A DNA stretch of 64,000 nucleotides, from NCBI GenBank assembly GCA_902522525.1, contig CABYVU010000002.1, positions 45,560-109,559 of the forward strand, given 5' to 3'. The notes beneath the pieces were generated by a model. The model had not been told where the DNA came from. It ran no database searches and saw nothing but the letters and a program-made list of their open reading frames with translations. This document shows, piece after piece, positions 24,658-35,824 of this stretch; the stretch's first letter is position 1; each line of letters starts with the position of its first letter. The DNA comes from an uncultured Pelagibacteraceae bacterium (lineage in GTDB: Bacteria > Pseudomonadota > Alphaproteobacteria > Pelagibacterales > Pelagibacteraceae). A program made the position numbers and the translations under genes.

Positions 24658-25903
24658 AGATATTAGAAAAGACTTTAATAATTTTAAGGAAAAACTTAAA
24701 AATCGTAACATCGATACAGATCTTGATAACATTATAAGTCTTGATGAACAGAATAGAAAGCTTATTCAAGAAAAAGAAACTCTTGAAATGGAAAAAAAAA
24801 CTATTTCAAAATCTAAAGACCAAAAATTATTTGAAAAATCAAAAGAACTCTCTGTAAAAATTGTAGAAATTAACAAAAATCAATCAAACTTGCAGAGCCA
24901 AATTGATAGCATATTGTCATCAATACCAAACTTACCTTTAAGCGATGTTCCAATTGGTCAGGATGAAAATGCTAATGTAGAGATTGAAAAAAAAGGTGAA
25001 ATTAAAGAGTTTGATTTTAAACCAAAAACTCACTTCGAATTAGGTGAAAATCTGAATATGCTTGATTTTGATTTAGCCACAAAAACCACAGGCTCTAGGT
25101 TTGTATTTGTAAAAAAACAATTAGCTCAACTCGAAAGAGCTCTATCAAATTTTATGATAGATACTCATACACAAAAAAATGGTTACACTGAAATATCACC
25201 TCCATTAATAGCTACCGATGAGACTATGTATGGAACTGGGCAATTACCAAAATTTGAAAATGATCAATTTGAAATTAAATTAGATGCAGATGAAGGAAGA
25301 AAGTTTTTGATTCCAACTGCAGAAGTTATTTTAACGAATATAGTAAAAAATCAAATTATAAATAAGGATGATCTACCAATTAGAGTTGTTGCTTCAACTC
25401 CATGTTTTAGAAAAGAAGCAGGCAGTTACGGCAAAGATACAAAAGGTATGATTAGACAACATCAGTTTTATAAAGTTGAATTAGTTAGCATAGTTGAAAA
25501 TGATAAATGTGCCGAGGAGTTAGAGCGTATGTCTAATGCAGCTACTATGATTTTAGATGAGTTAAAACTTCCATATAGGAAAATCATTTTATGTACTGGT
25601 GATATGGGTTTTAGCGCTGAAAAAACGTATGACATTGAGGTTTGGCTCCCTTCTGAAAATAGATATAGAGAAATTTCTAGTTGTTCCTCTTGTGGATCAT
25701 TCCAAGCAAGAAGGATGAAAGCAAGATACAAAGATAAAAACAATTCAAAAGAGTTTTTAGGAACATTAAATGGTAGCGGGTTGGCAGTTGGACGTACAAT
25801 GATCGCAATAATGGAAAATTATCAAACTCAAGATGGTTCAATTTTAATACCTGAAGTTCTAAAGCCATATATGCCTAATATAGACAAAATTTCCATCAAT
25901 TAA
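24644..25903 (+). CDS. serS: Seryl-tRNA synthetase
   Basis: A 419-residue class II synthetase. The N-terminal antiparallel coiled-coil arm (about 25-100) is followed by the catalytic core with the TxE motif (PTAEVILTN), motif 2 FRKEAGSYGKDTKGMIRQHQF and motif 3 LNGSGLAVGRTMIAIMENYQ. The EISSCSSCGSFQARRM stretch is standard. It overlaps tatC by 14 bases. Its cognate tRNA-Ser(UGA) is at 41432-41521. Confidence 0.97.
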   Translation: MHNIKDIRKDFNNFKEKLKNRNIDTDLDNIISLDEQNRKLIQEKETLEMEKKTISKSKDQKLFEKSKELSVKIVEINKNQSNLQSQIDSILSSIPNLPLSDVPIGQDENANVEIEKKGEIKEFDFKPKTHFELGENLNMLDFDLATKTTGSRFVFVKKQLAQLERALSNFMIDTHTQKNGYTEISPPLIATDETMYGTGQLPKFENDQFEIKLDADEGRKFLIPTAEVILTNIVKNQIINKDDLPIRVVASTPCFRKEAGSYGKDTKGMIRQHQFYKVELVSIVENDKCAEELERMSNAATMILDELKLPYRKIILCTGDMGFSAEKTYDIEVWLPSENRYREISSCSSCGSFQARRMKARYKDKNNSKEFLGTLNGSGLAVGRTMIAIMENYQTQDGSILIPEVLKPYMPNIDKISIN

Positions 25904-25957
25904 GAGTTGAGTTTGAATATAAGATAAGATAAATAGCCTTAACAAATTATATACGTT

Positions 25958-26242
25958 ATGGATGCTGGAATTGGACAATTTATACCCTTAATTTTAATTT
26001 TTGTAATTTTCTATTTTTTCTTAATTAGACCTCAACAAAAAAAAGTTAAAGACCACAAAGCTATGGTAGAAGCTCTTAAAAGAGGTGATAAGGTTATCAC
26101 ATCTGGTGGCATACTTGGTACAGTTGAGAGAATTATAGATAACGAAAAAGTTGAAGTAAAAATTTCTGATAATGTAAATGTTGAAGTTGTTAGAGCAACT
26201 GGCATACAAAGTTTAGTAAGTTCCATCGAACCAAAAAAATAA
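25958..26242 (+). CDS. yajC: Preprotein translocase subunit YajC
   Basis: A 94-residue Sec accessory protein with one membrane helix (about 8-24, IPLILIFVIFYFFLIRPQQK) and a small cytoplasmic domain containing HKAMVEALKRGDKVITSGGI. It lies upstream of secD-secF (12-base gap), forming the YajC-SecDF complex that assists export and the proton-driven late step. The 54-base gap from serS likely holds the promoter. In many relatives surE, pcm and a LysM peptidase lie in this gap; here they are absent. Confidence 0.95.
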   Translation: MDAGIGQFIPLILIFVIFYFFLIRPQQKKVKDHKAMVEALKRGDKVITSGGILGTVERIIDNEKVEVKISDNVNVEVVRATGIQSLVSSIEPKK

Positions 26243-26254
26243 CATAACAAAAAA

Positions 26255-27808
26255 GTGTTATACTTTTCAAAATTACGGATAATATCAGTAATTATTTTTA
26301 CGATAATTTTTTCATATTTTGCTCTTTCAAATTTTACAAAATTAGATGATAGATTTTTTTCAAAAAACATAAATTTAGGTTTGGACCTTCAAGGAGGCTC
26401 ATACTTGTTGCTTGAAATTGACAATCGACCCGTGATTACTCAGAGACTACAGGCAAAAATTATTGAGCTGAAAAGATATTTTAAGGAAAAAGAAATAAGC
26501 TTGAAGAATTTTTCTTTAAATGGAGATACCATTACTTTTGAAACTCAAGAACAAGATCTTGAACAAGTATCGAAATTACTAAATGATAAGGAAAGTGATA
26601 TTAACCAATACTATCAGAGTTACAAATCTCACGAATTTGATGTTATTGAAAATAATAATTTATTTAATCTTAATTATTCAAGATATGGATTAGTTTTATT
26701 AAAAAATGCATCCCTTGATCAAGCAATTGAAATCGTAAGAAGAAGAGTTGATGAAGTTGGAACTAATGAACCAAATATACTTAAAAGAGGTAATGACCGA
26801 ATTCTTGTCGAGTTACCAGGATTAGATGATCCCAACAGAATCAAATCATTGTTAGGAAAGACAGCCAATCTTACATTTCAATTTATTTCACAAAATAGCG
26901 AAGAATCTTTTGGAACTGAAAAATTATCATTTGAAGATGATGATAGAGAGGCAATTGTAAGTAAAAGAATAATTCTAAGTGGTGATAACTTAGTAGATGC
27001 AAAACCTACTATGAATTCACAAACTAATGAAACAGTAGTTTCATTTAGTTTAGATAGAGTAGGTGCGAAAAAATTTGGAAAAGCTACCAGCACAGGTGTG
27101 GGCAAACAATTAGCAATTATTTTAGATGGCAAAATAATCAGCGCACCAACAGTAAGAGAGCCTATAGTTGGAGGATCTGGTCAAATTTCTGGAAACTTTA
27201 CATTTCAATCAGCTACTGATCTTGCTTTATTGCTTAGATCGGGTGCTTTGCCAGCACCTTTAAATATTATTGAAGAAAGAACTGTTGGTCCTGACTTAGG
27301 TCAAGACTCAATTGATGCAGGAATACTATCTTTGATTATTGGTTTCTTGCTAGTTATTATATTTATGATTTACAAATATAGAGCATTTGGATTAATTGCC
27401 AATTTAGCCTTAATTACAAACCTATTTTTATTAATTGGAATTCTTACATTATTCGAGGCAACTTTGACTTTGCCTGGTATCGCGGGAATAATTTTAACTG
27501 TAGGTATGGCTGTAGATGCAAATGTTTTAATTTTCGAGCGTATAAAAGAAGAAACTAAAAGTGAAAAAAATCCAATTATTGCATTTGATGCTGGTTATAC
27601 AAAGTCAAGAACAACAATCTTAGACGCCAACATCACAACGTTAATTGCTGCCTTTATATTATTTTTTATGGGCTCAGGTCCTGTAAAAGGATTCTCAGTA
27701 ACATTGGGAGTTGGAATATTGACAACTTTATTCTCTGTATATTTTATAGCTAGATTACTAACCTCTTTATACGTGGTTAAAAATAAAGAAAAGGAGCAGT
27801 TATTATAA
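26255..27808 (+). CDS. secD: Protein translocase subunit SecD
   Basis: A 517-residue membrane protein with GTG as start codon. The first periplasmic motif is GLDLQGGSYLLLEID, and later come RRRVDEVGTNEPNI and ISGNFTFQSATDLALLLRSGALPAP. The membrane domain has GIAGIILTVGMAVDANVLIFERIKEE, which holds the proton-relay Asp. SecDF pulls exported proteins using the proton motive force. The periplasmic P1 region is shorter than in E. coli (615 residues), typical of alphaproteobacteria. secF follows without a gap. Confidence 0.96.
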   Translation: MLYFSKLRIISVIIFTIIFSYFALSNFTKLDDRFFSKNINLGLDLQGGSYLLLEIDNRPVITQRLQAKIIELKRYFKEKEISLKNFSLNGDTITFETQEQDLEQVSKLLNDKESDINQYYQSYKSHEFDVIENNNLFNLNYSRYGLVLLKNASLDQAIEIVRRRVDEVGTNEPNILKRGNDRILVELPGLDDPNRIKSLLGKTANLTFQFISQNSEESFGTEKLSFEDDDREAIVSKRIILSGDNLVDAKPTMNSQTNETVVSFSLDRVGAKKFGKATSTGVGKQLAIILDGKIISAPTVREPIVGGSGQISGNFTFQSATDLALLLRSGALPAPLNIIEERTVGPDLGQDSIDAGILSLIIGFLLVIIFMIYKYRAFGLIANLALITNLFLLIGILTLFEATLTLPGIAGIILTVGMAVDANVLIFERIKEETKSEKNPIIAFDAGYTKSRTTILDANITTLIAAFILFFMGSGPVKGFSVTLGVGILTTLFSVYFIARLLTSLYVVKNKEKEQLL

Positions 27809-28702
27809 ATGAATAATATTTCCTTTAACAAATTTTATAGAAAATTTAATATTTTATCTCTCATTTTAATAATAACTTCCTTAATATTTCTTATTATTAA
27901 AGGTTTGAATTATGGTGTTGATTTTAAAGGAGGAACTTTAATTGAATTAAGAACAAATGATAAAACTAATAATATAACTATGATCAGAGATAGTTTTAAT
28001 CAAATGAATTTGGGAGACGTATCAGTTAAAAAATTTGGTAATGAAACAGATTTTATCGTTAAATTTGAAAAACAAAATTCGAACGATCCAGAATTTATTA
28101 AAAATATTCAAAATAAATTATCCAGCTCTATAGGAGATGTTGATTTTAGAAGAGTAGAAAACGTTGGACCAAAAGTAAGTTCAGAGCTTCTGAAATCTGG
28201 AATTATTGCAATAAGCTTATCTTTAGCTGCAATGTTGTTGTATATTTGGATTAGATTTGAGTGGCAATTCAGCTTGGGAGCAATATTAGCAATATTTCAT
28301 GATGTTATTATAACATTAGGAATATTCTCTATTTTCTCTTTAGAAATTAATTTATCAATAGTGGCAGCTGTATTAACTATAGTTGGATATTCAATGAATG
28401 ACACTGTTGTTATATTTGATAGAGTTAGAGAAAATTTAAGAAAGTATTCAGATATTAAAATTTATGAATTAACAAATATTTCTATAAATGAGACTTTATC
28501 AAGAACAATAATAACCTCAGTAACTACTCTTCTAGCTTTATTATCTATATATTTATTTGGTGGTGAAATTCTTAAAGGTTTTTCTTTAGCAATGATTTTA
28601 GGTGTAATATTTGGAACATATTCATCAATATATATAGCTAATCCAATTTTGGTTGTACTAAACGTTAGCCAAAGAACAATTGTTAAAAAAGAAAAAGATT
28701 AA
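27809..28702 (+). CDS. secF: Protein translocase subunit SecF
   Basis: A 297-residue six-helix partner of SecD. The motifs GLNYGVDFKGGTLIELR (periplasmic base) and TIVGYSMNDTVVIFDRVREN (fourth transmembrane segment region) are diagnostic. The C-terminal SLAMILGVIFGTYSSIYIA is standard. It ends the dgt-to-secF gene block and overlaps the next minus-strand gene convergently by four bases. Confidence 0.96.
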   Translation: MNNISFNKFYRKFNILSLILIITSLIFLIIKGLNYGVDFKGGTLIELRTNDKTNNITMIRDSFNQMNLGDVSVKKFGNETDFIVKFEKQNSNDPEFIKNIQNKLSSSIGDVDFRRVENVGPKVSSELLKSGIIAISLSLAAMLLYIWIRFEWQFSLGAILAIFHDVIITLGIFSIFSLEINLSIVAAVLTIVGYSMNDTVVIFDRVRENLRKYSDIKIYELTNISINETLSRTIITSVTTLLALLSIYLFGGEILKGFSLAMILGVIFGTYSSIYIANPILVVLNVSQRTIVKKEKD

Positions 28703-29301
28703 TATAAGTTTTGAGCTACAACCATCGATAACAACATCGGCAATGATAGCAAAGTATTCGTTCTAGAAAATAACATTGCAGTTTTTGCTGATTTTGCCTT
28801 AACATCTGGCTCAACCGTTACAATACCCAAAGCTTTTTTTTGGTTAGGCCAAATTACAAACCAAACATTAAAAGCCATTATTATGCCAAGCCACATACCA
28901 ATTCCAATTGCTGTAGCTTTACCACCACCAGATCCAATTCCAAGGGCCATAGCTTGATGAACATATCCATTTATATAAGCCAATATAAGTCCAGATATTA
29001 CTGTGAATAAAGCTGCCCATCTAAACCAAAATAGTGCTGCTGGTGCAATCACTTTCCCTATAGCTGGTTTTTGCTCATCTGGAATTTTAGCCATGTTAGG
29101 TATTTGTACAAAATTAAAATACCAAAGTAATCCTATCCACATGATGGCTACAATTACATGTATGTATCTAAATAACCAACTCCAAAAAACTAAATCGAAA
29201 TCAAAACCACCGTTTCCAAAATATAAACCAAGGAATAGTAAAATTGATAGCGCCAAAGAAACGTGGATAGTTTTTGATAAAGATTGAAGAATCGAAGTCA
29301 T
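28699..29301 (-). CDS. Urate-oxidase-N-type (PuuD-like) integral membrane protein
   Basis: A 200-residue membrane protein with about five to six hydrophobic segments. The blocks FRYIHVIVAIMWIGLLWYFN and GIGMWLGIIMAFNVWFVIWP resemble the N-terminal membrane domain of the PuuD family (urate hydroxylase). His in RYIHV and conserved Trp residues may bind heme. The cytochrome c domain carried by characterised PuuD proteins is missing, so urate oxidation is doubtful. It might be a heme-binding electron-transfer membrane protein. Convergent with secF and 33 bases from uvrA's end. Confidence 0.7.
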   Translation of the reverse strand: MTSILQSLSKTIHVSLALSILLFLGLYFGNGGFDFDLVFWSWLFRYIHVIVAIMWIGLLWYFNFVQIPNMAKIPDEQKPAIGKVIAPAALFWFRWAALFTVISGLILAYINGYVHQAMALGIGSGGGKATAIGIGMWLGIIMAFNVWFVIWPNQKKALGIVTVEPDVKAKSAKTAMLFSRTNTLLSLPMLLSMVVAQNLY

Positions 29302-29334
29302 ATATTTTTATTTTATATCATTTTTAAATATTTT

Positions 29335-32211
29335 TTAAGCTGTTTTTTTAAATTTATTATCGAGCAAAGGTTTTAAAAATTTACCTGTATAACTATCTTT
29401 AACATTAATAATTTCCTCAGGTTTACCTTCTGCTATAATATTTCCACCTTTCACTCCACCATCAGGACCCATATCAACAATATAATCAGCTGTTTTTATT
29501 ACGTCTAAATTGTGTTCAATTACAACAACTGTATTTCCTGTTGCAACAAAAGTATGAAGTATTTCTAATAATTTTTTAATATCATGTTGATGTAATCCTG
29601 TAGTCGGTTCATCCAATATATAAATAGTTCTTCCTGTTGATCTTTTAGATAATTCTTTTGCTAACTTAATTCTTTGCGCCTCTCCACCAGATAGAGTAGT
29701 TGCCTGTTGACCAATTTTTATATAGCCCAATCCAACCTTTTTTAGTGTTAATAATTTAGTCTTTATATTTGATATATTCTCAAAGTATTCACAACCTTCA
29801 TCAACAGTCATATTTAAAACGTCTGCAATGCTTTTATCTTTAAATTTTATCTCTAATGTTTCTCTATTGTATCTTGTACCTTTGCATTCATCGCAAGTTA
29901 TGTATACATCAGGTAAAAAGTGCATCTCGTATGTTATTACCCCATCTCCCTCACAGGCTTCACATCGACCCCCTTTGACATTAAACGAAAATCTACCAGG
30001 TTTATAACCTCTACTTTTTGCTTCTGGCAAATTAGTAAACCAATCCCTAATCGGACCAAAAGCACCAGTGTAAGTGGCAGGATTTGATCTTGGAGTTCTT
30101 CCGATTGGCGATTGATCAATGTCAATAATTTTGTCTACTAATTCAATTCCTTTAAAACCTCTAAATGGTTTAGGAATTTTTCTTGATTTATTATTATTTA
30201 AAGTAAGGTTTAAAGCATTGTAAAGTGTTTGAAGTATTAAAGTAGATTTACCACTACCAGATACACCAGTAACACATGTGAAACTTCCTAATGGAATTTT
30301 AAGATTCACGTTGTTTAAATTATTACCACTTGCACCATTAATTTCTAAAAATCTACCATTTTTTGCTAATCTTCTATTTCGTGGGATAGGTATGTAGCTC
30401 TTATTTGATAAGTATCTACCTGTAATACTTTTATCATTATCAAGAATATCTTTGTATGAACCTTGTGCAATTACTTCTCCACCCTTATTTCCAGCTTCAG
30501 GTCCAAGGTCAATTATATGGTCAGCATTTTCCATCGTCTCTGTATCATGTTCAACCACAATTACTGTATTCCCCAGATCTCTTAATCTTTTTAAGGCATT
30601 AATTAACTTTACATTATCTTTTTGGTGTAAACCTATGGACGGTTCATCAAGAACATATAACACACCAGTTAATCCAGATCCTATTTGAGATGCTAATCTA
30701 ATTCTTTGAGCTTCACCTCCTGACAATGTTCCAGATTCTCTTGATAATGTTAGGTAATCAAGTCCAACATTTAACAAAAAGTTTAATCTTTCGTTAATTT
30801 CTTTAAGTATGTGTTGTGCTATTTTTAATTGTCTTTTATCTAATTTGGTTTCTAGTGATTTAAACCACTCTTTTGCATCATAAATTGATTTTTCAGTTAC
30901 TTCACTAATATTTAATTCATTTATTTTAACACATAAAGCTTCATCTTTTAGTCTGTGTCCATTACACCTTTCACATTTTGTATCAGATTGATATTGTGAA
31001 ATTTCTTCTCTTTTCCAATCACTATCAGTTTCTAAAAACCTTCTTTCAAGATTATTTACTACACCCTCAAATGTTTTTTTATGAGAATATTTTTCATATC
31101 CATCATCATAAGAAAATTTTATTTCCTCATCGTCTGAACCAAAAAGAATTATATCTTTAATTTTTTTTGGTAATTTTGACCATCTATCATTGAGTGAAAA
31201 ACCATAATGTTTTGCTATAGATGCTAATGTTTGTGCGTAGTATAAAGAAGACGACTTTGACCAAGGTTCTATTGCTCCATCTGCAATGGTTTTTTTTTCA
31301 TCAGGAACTACTAATTTAGGATCTACATTTAATTTAACACCTATACCCTCACATTCTTCACATGCACCATACGGACTGTTAAAAGAAAATAATCTAGGTT
31401 CTATTTCTTCAATAGTAAAACCACTTTCTGGACATGCAAATTTTGTAGAAAAAATTAAATTTTCAATTTTTCTAAATTTTTTTGGAAGAGTTTCGTCTTC
31501 ATATTCTACAAACATTAAACCATTAGCTAGATTTACTGCTGTTTCGACACTTTCTGCTAATCTATTGCCTAATGATGCATTTAGAACTATCCTATCGACT
31601 AAGACAGAGATATCATGTTTAAGTTTTTTATTTAATTCTGGAACCTCATCAATCTCATATAATTTATTATCTACTTTAATTTTTCTAAATCCTCTTTTTT
31701 TATAACCAAGTATATCTTTCCGGTATTCTCCTTTCCTTCCTCTAACAACAGGCGCATATAAGTAAATAGTAGATTTTTTAGGAAGAGTTTTGATTTTATC
31801 TACTATTTGACTAATTGTTTGTGAAGTGATTGGCAAACCTGTAAATGGAGAGTAGGGTATACCTGCTCTTGCATAAAGCACTCTCATATAGTCATAAATT
31901 TCTGTGACTGTTGCAACTGTAGATCTAGGATTTTTTGATGTATTTTTTTGTTCAATTGAGATTGCTGGACTTAATCCTTCAATTAAATCGACATTTGGTT
32001 TTTTCATTTTGTCAAGAAACTGTCTAGCATAAGCTGATAAGCTTTCTACATATCGTCTTTGTCCCTCAGCATACACAGTATCAAAAGCTAAAGATGATTT
32101 TCCAGATCCAGATAGCCCTGTGATTACTACAAATTTTTCTTTTGGAATCTCAAGCGTTATATTCTTTAAATTGTGCTCTTTTGCACCCTTAATAACTATC
32201 TTTTTAAGCAT
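29335..32211 (-). CDS. uvrA: Excinuclease ABC subunit A
   Basis: A 958-residue damage-recognition ATPase of nucleotide excision repair. Both ABC modules are intact, with Walker [10 protein letters not shown] and GVSGSGKST and signatures [15 protein letters not shown] and [16 protein letters not shown]. The C-terminal zinc module has CEACEGDGV and [10 protein letters not shown]. In the N-terminal module one knuckle is CEECEG, but its partner reads CPESGF instead of CPxCGF; I recall CPxSGF as common in alphaproteobacteria. It is divergent from ssb across 81 bases. Confidence 0.98.
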   Translation of the reverse strand: MLKKIVIKGAKEHNLKNITLEIPKEKFVVITGLSGSGKSSLAFDTVYAEGQRRYVESLSAYARQFLDKMKKPNVDLIEGLSPAISIEQKNTSKNPRSTVATVTEIYDYMRVLYARAGIPYSPFTGLPITSQTISQIVDKIKTLPKKSTIYLYAPVVRGRKGEYRKDILGYKKRGFRKIKVDNKLYEIDEVPELNKKLKHDISVLVDRIVLNASLGNRLAESVETAVNLANGLMFVEYEDETLPKKFRKIENLIFSTKFACPESGFTIEEIEPRLFSFNSPYGACEECEGIGVKLNVDPKLVVPDEKKTIADGAIEPWSKSSSLYYAQTLASIAKHYGFSLNDRWSKLPKKIKDIILFGSDDEEIKFSYDDGYEKYSHKKTFEGVVNNLERRFLETDSDWKREEISQYQSDTKCERCNGHRLKDEALCVKINELNISEVTEKSIYDAKEWFKSLETKLDKRQLKIAQHILKEINERLNFLLNVGLDYLTLSRESGTLSGGEAQRIRLASQIGSGLTGVLYVLDEPSIGLHQKDNVKLINALKRLRDLGNTVIVVEHDTETMENADHIIDLGPEAGNKGGEVIAQGSYKDILDNDKSITGRYLSNKSYIPIPRNRRLAKNGRFLEINGASGNNLNNVNLKIPLGSFTCVTGVSGSGKSTLILQTLYNALNLTLNNNKSRKIPKPFRGFKGIELVDKIIDIDQSPIGRTPRSNPATYTGAFGPIRDWFTNLPEAKSRGYKPGRFSFNVKGGRCEACEGDGVITYEMHFLPDVYITCDECKGTRYNRETLEIKFKDKSIADVLNMTVDEGCEYFENISNIKTKLLTLKKVGLGYIKIGQQATTLSGGEAQRIKLAKELSKRSTGRTIYILDEPTTGLHQHDIKKLLEILHTFVATGNTVVVIEHNLDVIKTADYIVDMGPDGGVKGGNIIAEGKPEEIINVKDSYTGKFLKPLLDNKFKKTA

Positions 32212-32238
32212 GATTTTTGTTGCTTTAGATTAATAAAA

Positions 32239-32267
32239 TTAATATTCATTTTAATAAGTGGTATAAT
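32239..32267 (+). promoter_or_regulatory. Putative ssb-gyrA promoter
   Basis: In the 81-base uvrA/ssb divergent spacer, a consensus TATAAT (32262-32267) lies 17 bases after a weak TTAATA (32239-32244) and 26 bases before the ssb ATG. No alphaproteobacterial LexA box (GTTC-N7-GTTC) is seen beside it. Confidence 0.45.
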
Positions 32268-32292
32268 AAACATTCTTAAATATTAAAATATT

Positions 32293-32742
32293 ATGGCTGG
32301 AAGTTTAAATAAAGTATTATTAATTGGTCGTTTGGGCGCAGACCCTGAAGTCAAGCAAATGGTGAACGGAAAAAGTGTTGCTAGACTAAGTCTTGCAACA
32401 AGCCAATCTTGGAAAGACAAAAATACTGGAGAAAAAAAAGAAAAAACTGAATGGCACAGAATAGTTGTTTTTAATGAAGGTTTGGTAAATGTTGTTCAAC
32501 AGTATTTAAAAAAAGGTGCACAAGTATACGTTGAAGGACAACTTTCAACAAGAAAATGGAAAGATGAACAAAGTGGACAGGATAAATATTCTACTGAAAT
32601 TTTAATCCAAGGTTATAATTCATCATTAACAATGCTTGGAGGTGGTAATCAAAATAATATAGCATCTCAAGATAATAAACAAAATTTTGATGATGCACCT
32701 TCACAAGATCAAAGTGGTTTAGACGACGATATTCCATTTTAA
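32293..32742 (+). CDS. ssb: Single-stranded DNA-binding protein
   Basis: A 149-residue SSB with an N-terminal OB fold (about 1-108: [44 protein letters not shown]), a short Gln/Asn/Asp-rich linker, and the conserved acidic tip LDDDIPF that recruits repair and replication partners. Divergent from uvrA and five bases upstream of gyrA, as in many alphaproteobacteria. Confidence 0.97.
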   Translation: MAGSLNKVLLIGRLGADPEVKQMVNGKSVARLSLATSQSWKDKNTGEKKEKTEWHRIVVFNEGLVNVVQQYLKKGAQVYVEGQLSTRKWKDEQSGQDKYSTEILIQGYNSSLTMLGGGNQNNIASQDNKQNFDDAPSQDQSGLDDDIPF

Positions 32743-32747
32743 CTAAT

Positions 32748-35330
32748 ATGGAAAAAAACGAAATTCCAAAGATAAATAATAATATTAAACCAATCTCAAT
32801 GTATGAAGAGATGAGTTCATCATACTTGTCTTACGCTATGAGTGTTATAGTAAGTAGGGCATTACCTGATATAAGAGATGGATTAAAACCTGTTCACAGA
32901 AGAATTATTTATGCTATGCACAAAGGTGGGTTTGATTGGTCAAAACAATTTAGAAAATCTGCAAGAATTGTTGGAGATGTAATTGGTAAATATCATCCAC
33001 ACGGAGATCAAGCTGTTTATGATGCTCTAGTCAGAATGGTTCAAGAATTTTCAATGAGCTTACCTCTTGTCGACGGGCAAGGCAATTTTGGTTCTATAGA
33101 TGGAGATCCACCCGCAGCAATGAGATATACAGAAACTAAACTTGCAAAAGTTTCACAGTTTTTAATTGATGATATAGAAAAAAATACTGTATCTTTTAAA
33201 AGCAATTACGATGAAACAGAGAAAGAACCTACTGTTTTACCTGCTCAATATCCAAACCTTTTAGTGAATGGTGCTGGTGGAATTGCAGTTGGAATGGCGA
33301 CAAGTATACCTCCTCATAATTTAGGTGAGGTTATAGATGGAACTTTAGCTTTGATTAACAACAAAGATATTAAAATTAATGAATTAATGAAACATATACC
33401 AGGCCCAGATTTTCCAACAGGAGGATTAATAATTGGTAAAGATATAATTAAGCAAGGATACAAAACTGGTAGAGGGTCCTTTAAAATTCGTGGAGAAATT
33501 TCAGTTGAAAATCTAAAAAATGGAAAAGATAGACTTGTAGTTTCATCTATACCTTACCAAATTAACAAATCTAACTTAAATGAAAGAATTGCAGAACTGG
33601 TAAGAGATAAAAAAATTGAAGGCATAAGTGATATAAGAGACGAGTCAAACAGTGAAGGAATTAGAGTATCTATTGATCTTAGAAGAAATGTTGAACCTGA
33701 AACTGTTAAAAGACAATTGTACAAGTATACATCAATAGAGTCATCTTTCGGCTTTAATTCTTTAGCAATCGTTGACCAAAAACCAAAGACTTGTAATTTA
33801 AAAGATTTTTTAGAAAACTTTTTAAAATTTAGAGAAGATGTAGTTATTAAAAGAACTAAATTTGATCTTAAAAAAGCGGAGGAGAGAGTTCATATTTTAT
33901 TAGGACTATCTGTCAGTGTTGAAAATATAGATAAAGTGATTAAAATTATCAGATCTTCAAAAAATCCAGAAGAAGCAAAAAATTCACTTTTAAAAACTAC
34001 TTGGAAAATAAGCCATGCATCAAAACTTATTAAATTAGTTGATAGTAAAAATTTTAAAGGAAAGTATGTATTATCTAATGATCAAGTAAATTCCATATTA
34101 GAACTTAGACTTCAAAAATTAACAGCTATAGGTATTAATGAAATTGAGATAGAAATCAAAAAACTAGCTGAAGAGATTTCAAAATATAAAAAGATTATAA
34201 ATTCTAAAAATGAGTTGTTAAGAGTAATAAGCAACGATCTTCAGTCAATAAAAGATAAATTCTCAGTACCTAGAAGAACAAAAATTATAGATGCTGTATT
34301 AAATTATGACATAGAAGAGACAATACAAAAAGAGTCAGTAATAATTACAATAACACTTCAAGGATATATAAAAAGAGGTGCTCTAAGTGGAGTTAAGCAG
34401 CAAAAAAGAGGTGGAAAAGGAAAAACAGGAATTAAAACTAGAGAAGAAGACTCAGTTGTTCAAACATTATCTGTGGATACACATACATCGTTATTATTTT
34501 TTTCTACAGAGGGCTTAGCCTATAAAGTTAAAGCCTGGAAAATACCTGAGGGCTCAGCATCATCCAAAGGTAAATCTCTCTTCAATATTTTACCTCTAAA
34601 AAACCATCAATCTATTAGTTCGATTATGCCTTTTCCAGATGAAGATGTTGATAAAAAAAACATGCATATCATATTTGCAACTAGCAAGGGTAAAATTAGA
34701 AAGAATAATTTAGAAGATTTTATATCTATTAATGCTTCTGGAAAAATTGCAATGAAATTGGACTCTGATGACAAAATTATTGGGGTTAAAATATGTACAG
34801 ATGATCAAGATATAATGCTAAATACAAAATTTGGTAAATGCATAAGGTTTGAATCTAAAAAACTTAGAGTCTTTAAGGGCAGATCCTCTAAAGGTATTAG
34901 AGGTATTAATCTCTCAGAACAAGATACAATTGTCTCGTTATCTATAATTGATAAAGATGATATTAAAAAAAGTAAAAGTAAAACTAAAGATGAAAAATCT
35001 GAAGTTAAAGCTAAAGAAAAATTTATTTTATCAATTACAGAAAATGGTTATGGCAAAAGAACTTCTCATTATGATTTTAGAGTTACAAATCGAGGAGGAA
35101 AGGGAATAATTGGTATAGTTAATTCCCCAAGAAACGGTAATGTCTCATCATCTTTCCCTGTTTTTGAGGGTGATCAAATATTAATTTCTACAAATAAAGG
35201 TAGAGTGATTAGAACCGCTGTGAAGGAAATAAGAATTGCTGGGAGAAATACACAAGGAGTAAGAATTATTAAATTAACGGGTGACGAAAAGGTGGTTTCT
35301 TCAATTAAATTAGATGATAATTTAGTTTGA
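32748..35330 (+). CDS. gyrA: DNA gyrase subunit A
   Basis: An 860-residue topoisomerase subunit that cuts and rejoins [23 protein letters not shown] and the catalytic Tyr in [10 protein letters not shown] are seen. The GyrA box appears as QKRGGKG, which with [17 protein letters not shown] supports GyrA over ParC. In the quinolone-determining region ([17 protein letters not shown]) the E. coli Ser83 position is Gln, while the Asp87 position is retained. A Lys-rich insertion lies between blades of the C-terminal beta-pinwheel ([12 protein letters not shown]). Its TGA overlaps the coaD ATG by one base. Confidence 0.96.
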   Translation: MEKNEIPKINNNIKPISMYEEMSSSYLSYAMSVIVSRALPDIRDGLKPVHRRIIYAMHKGGFDWSKQFRKSARIVGDVIGKYHPHGDQAVYDALVRMVQEFSMSLPLVDGQGNFGSIDGDPPAAMRYTETKLAKVSQFLIDDIEKNTVSFKSNYDETEKEPTVLPAQYPNLLVNGAGGIAVGMATSIPPHNLGEVIDGTLALINNKDIKINELMKHIPGPDFPTGGLIIGKDIIKQGYKTGRGSFKIRGEISVENLKNGKDRLVVSSIPYQINKSNLNERIAELVRDKKIEGISDIRDESNSEGIRVSIDLRRNVEPETVKRQLYKYTSIESSFGFNSLAIVDQKPKTCNLKDFLENFLKFREDVVIKRTKFDLKKAEERVHILLGLSVSVENIDKVIKIIRSSKNPEEAKNSLLKTTWKISHASKLIKLVDSKNFKGKYVLSNDQVNSILELRLQKLTAIGINEIEIEIKKLAEEISKYKKIINSKNELLRVISNDLQSIKDKFSVPRRTKIIDAVLNYDIEETIQKESVIITITLQGYIKRGALSGVKQQKRGGKGKTGIKTREEDSVVQTLSVDTHTSLLFFSTEGLAYKVKAWKIPEGSASSKGKSLFNILPLKNHQSISSIMPFPDEDVDKKNMHIIFATSKGKIRKNNLEDFISINASGKIAMKLDSDDKIIGVKICTDDQDIMLNTKFGKCIRFESKKLRVFKGRSSKGIRGINLSEQDTIVSLSIIDKDDIKKSKSKTKDEKSEVKAKEKFILSITENGYGKRTSHYDFRVTNRGGKGIIGIVNSPRNGNVSSSFPVFEGDQILISTNKGRVIRTAVKEIRIAGRNTQGVRIIKLTGDEKVVSSIKLDDNLV

Positions 35331-35824
35331 TGAAAAATATAGCTATATATCCTGGAACATTTGATCCAATAACAAACGGTCATATAGATGTTATAAAAAA
35401 AGCTCTAAAACTCGTAGATAAAATCATTGTTGGTATATCTGACGGTAACGAGAAAAATTTTTTATTTCAGATAGACGAGAGATTAAAAATCGTTTCAAAA
35501 GCTTTATTTGTAGACCTAAAACTTCCAAAAAATAAAATTAAGGTGATTAAATTTAATTCCCTAACAACAAAACTATGTAAAAAATATAAGTCAAACTTAA
35601 TTCTTAGAGGTTTGAGAGCTGTTTCGGATTTTGAATATGAGTTTCAACTAGCTGGAATGAATAGAAAATTAAATAGTAAAGTAGAAACAGTTTTTCTTAT
35701 GTCTGATGTTGAAAATCAGATTATTTCATCGAGATTTGTTAAAGAAATTGCTTTACATAAAGGTGATTTAAAAAAATTTACAACTAAAAGCACTATTAAG
35801 TCACTGAAAGAAGTTTATGCTTAA
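35330..35824 (+). CDS. coaD: Phosphopantetheine adenylyltransferase
   Basis: A 164-residue enzyme of CoA synthesis making dephospho-CoA from 4'-phosphopantetheine and ATP. YPGTFDPITNGHIDVIKKA carries the T/HxGH nucleotide-binding motif, and LRGLRAVSDFEYEFQLAGMN and ISSRFVKEIA are signatures. The ATG at 35330 overlaps the gyrA stop (TGATG). A TTG directly before would only add one residue. It overlaps the cyclophilin gene by eight bases. Confidence 0.95.
   Translation: MKNIAIYPGTFDPITNGHIDVIKKALKLVDKIIVGISDGNEKNFLFQIDERLKIVSKALFVDLKLPKNKIKVIKFNSLTTKLCKKYKSNLILRGLRAVSDFEYEFQLAGMNRKLNSKVETVFLMSDVENQIISSRFVKEIALHKGDLKKFTTKSTIKSLKEVYA

Noticed and set aside
31300-31470. UvrA N-terminal zinc module with CPES instead of CPxC as a unique loss
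   Set aside because: I recall the CPxSGF form as common in alphaproteobacteria, and the other knuckles are intact, so it is lineage-typical rather than novel.
32212-32292. SOS (LexA) box between uvrA and ssb
   Set aside because: I looked for GTTC-N7-GTTC and CTG-N10-CAG patterns and found none, so SOS control is not supported here.
32748-35330. Topoisomerase IV subunit A (ParC) instead of GyrA
   Set aside because: GyrA-box-like QKRGGKG and the [15 protein letters not shown] block favour GyrA.
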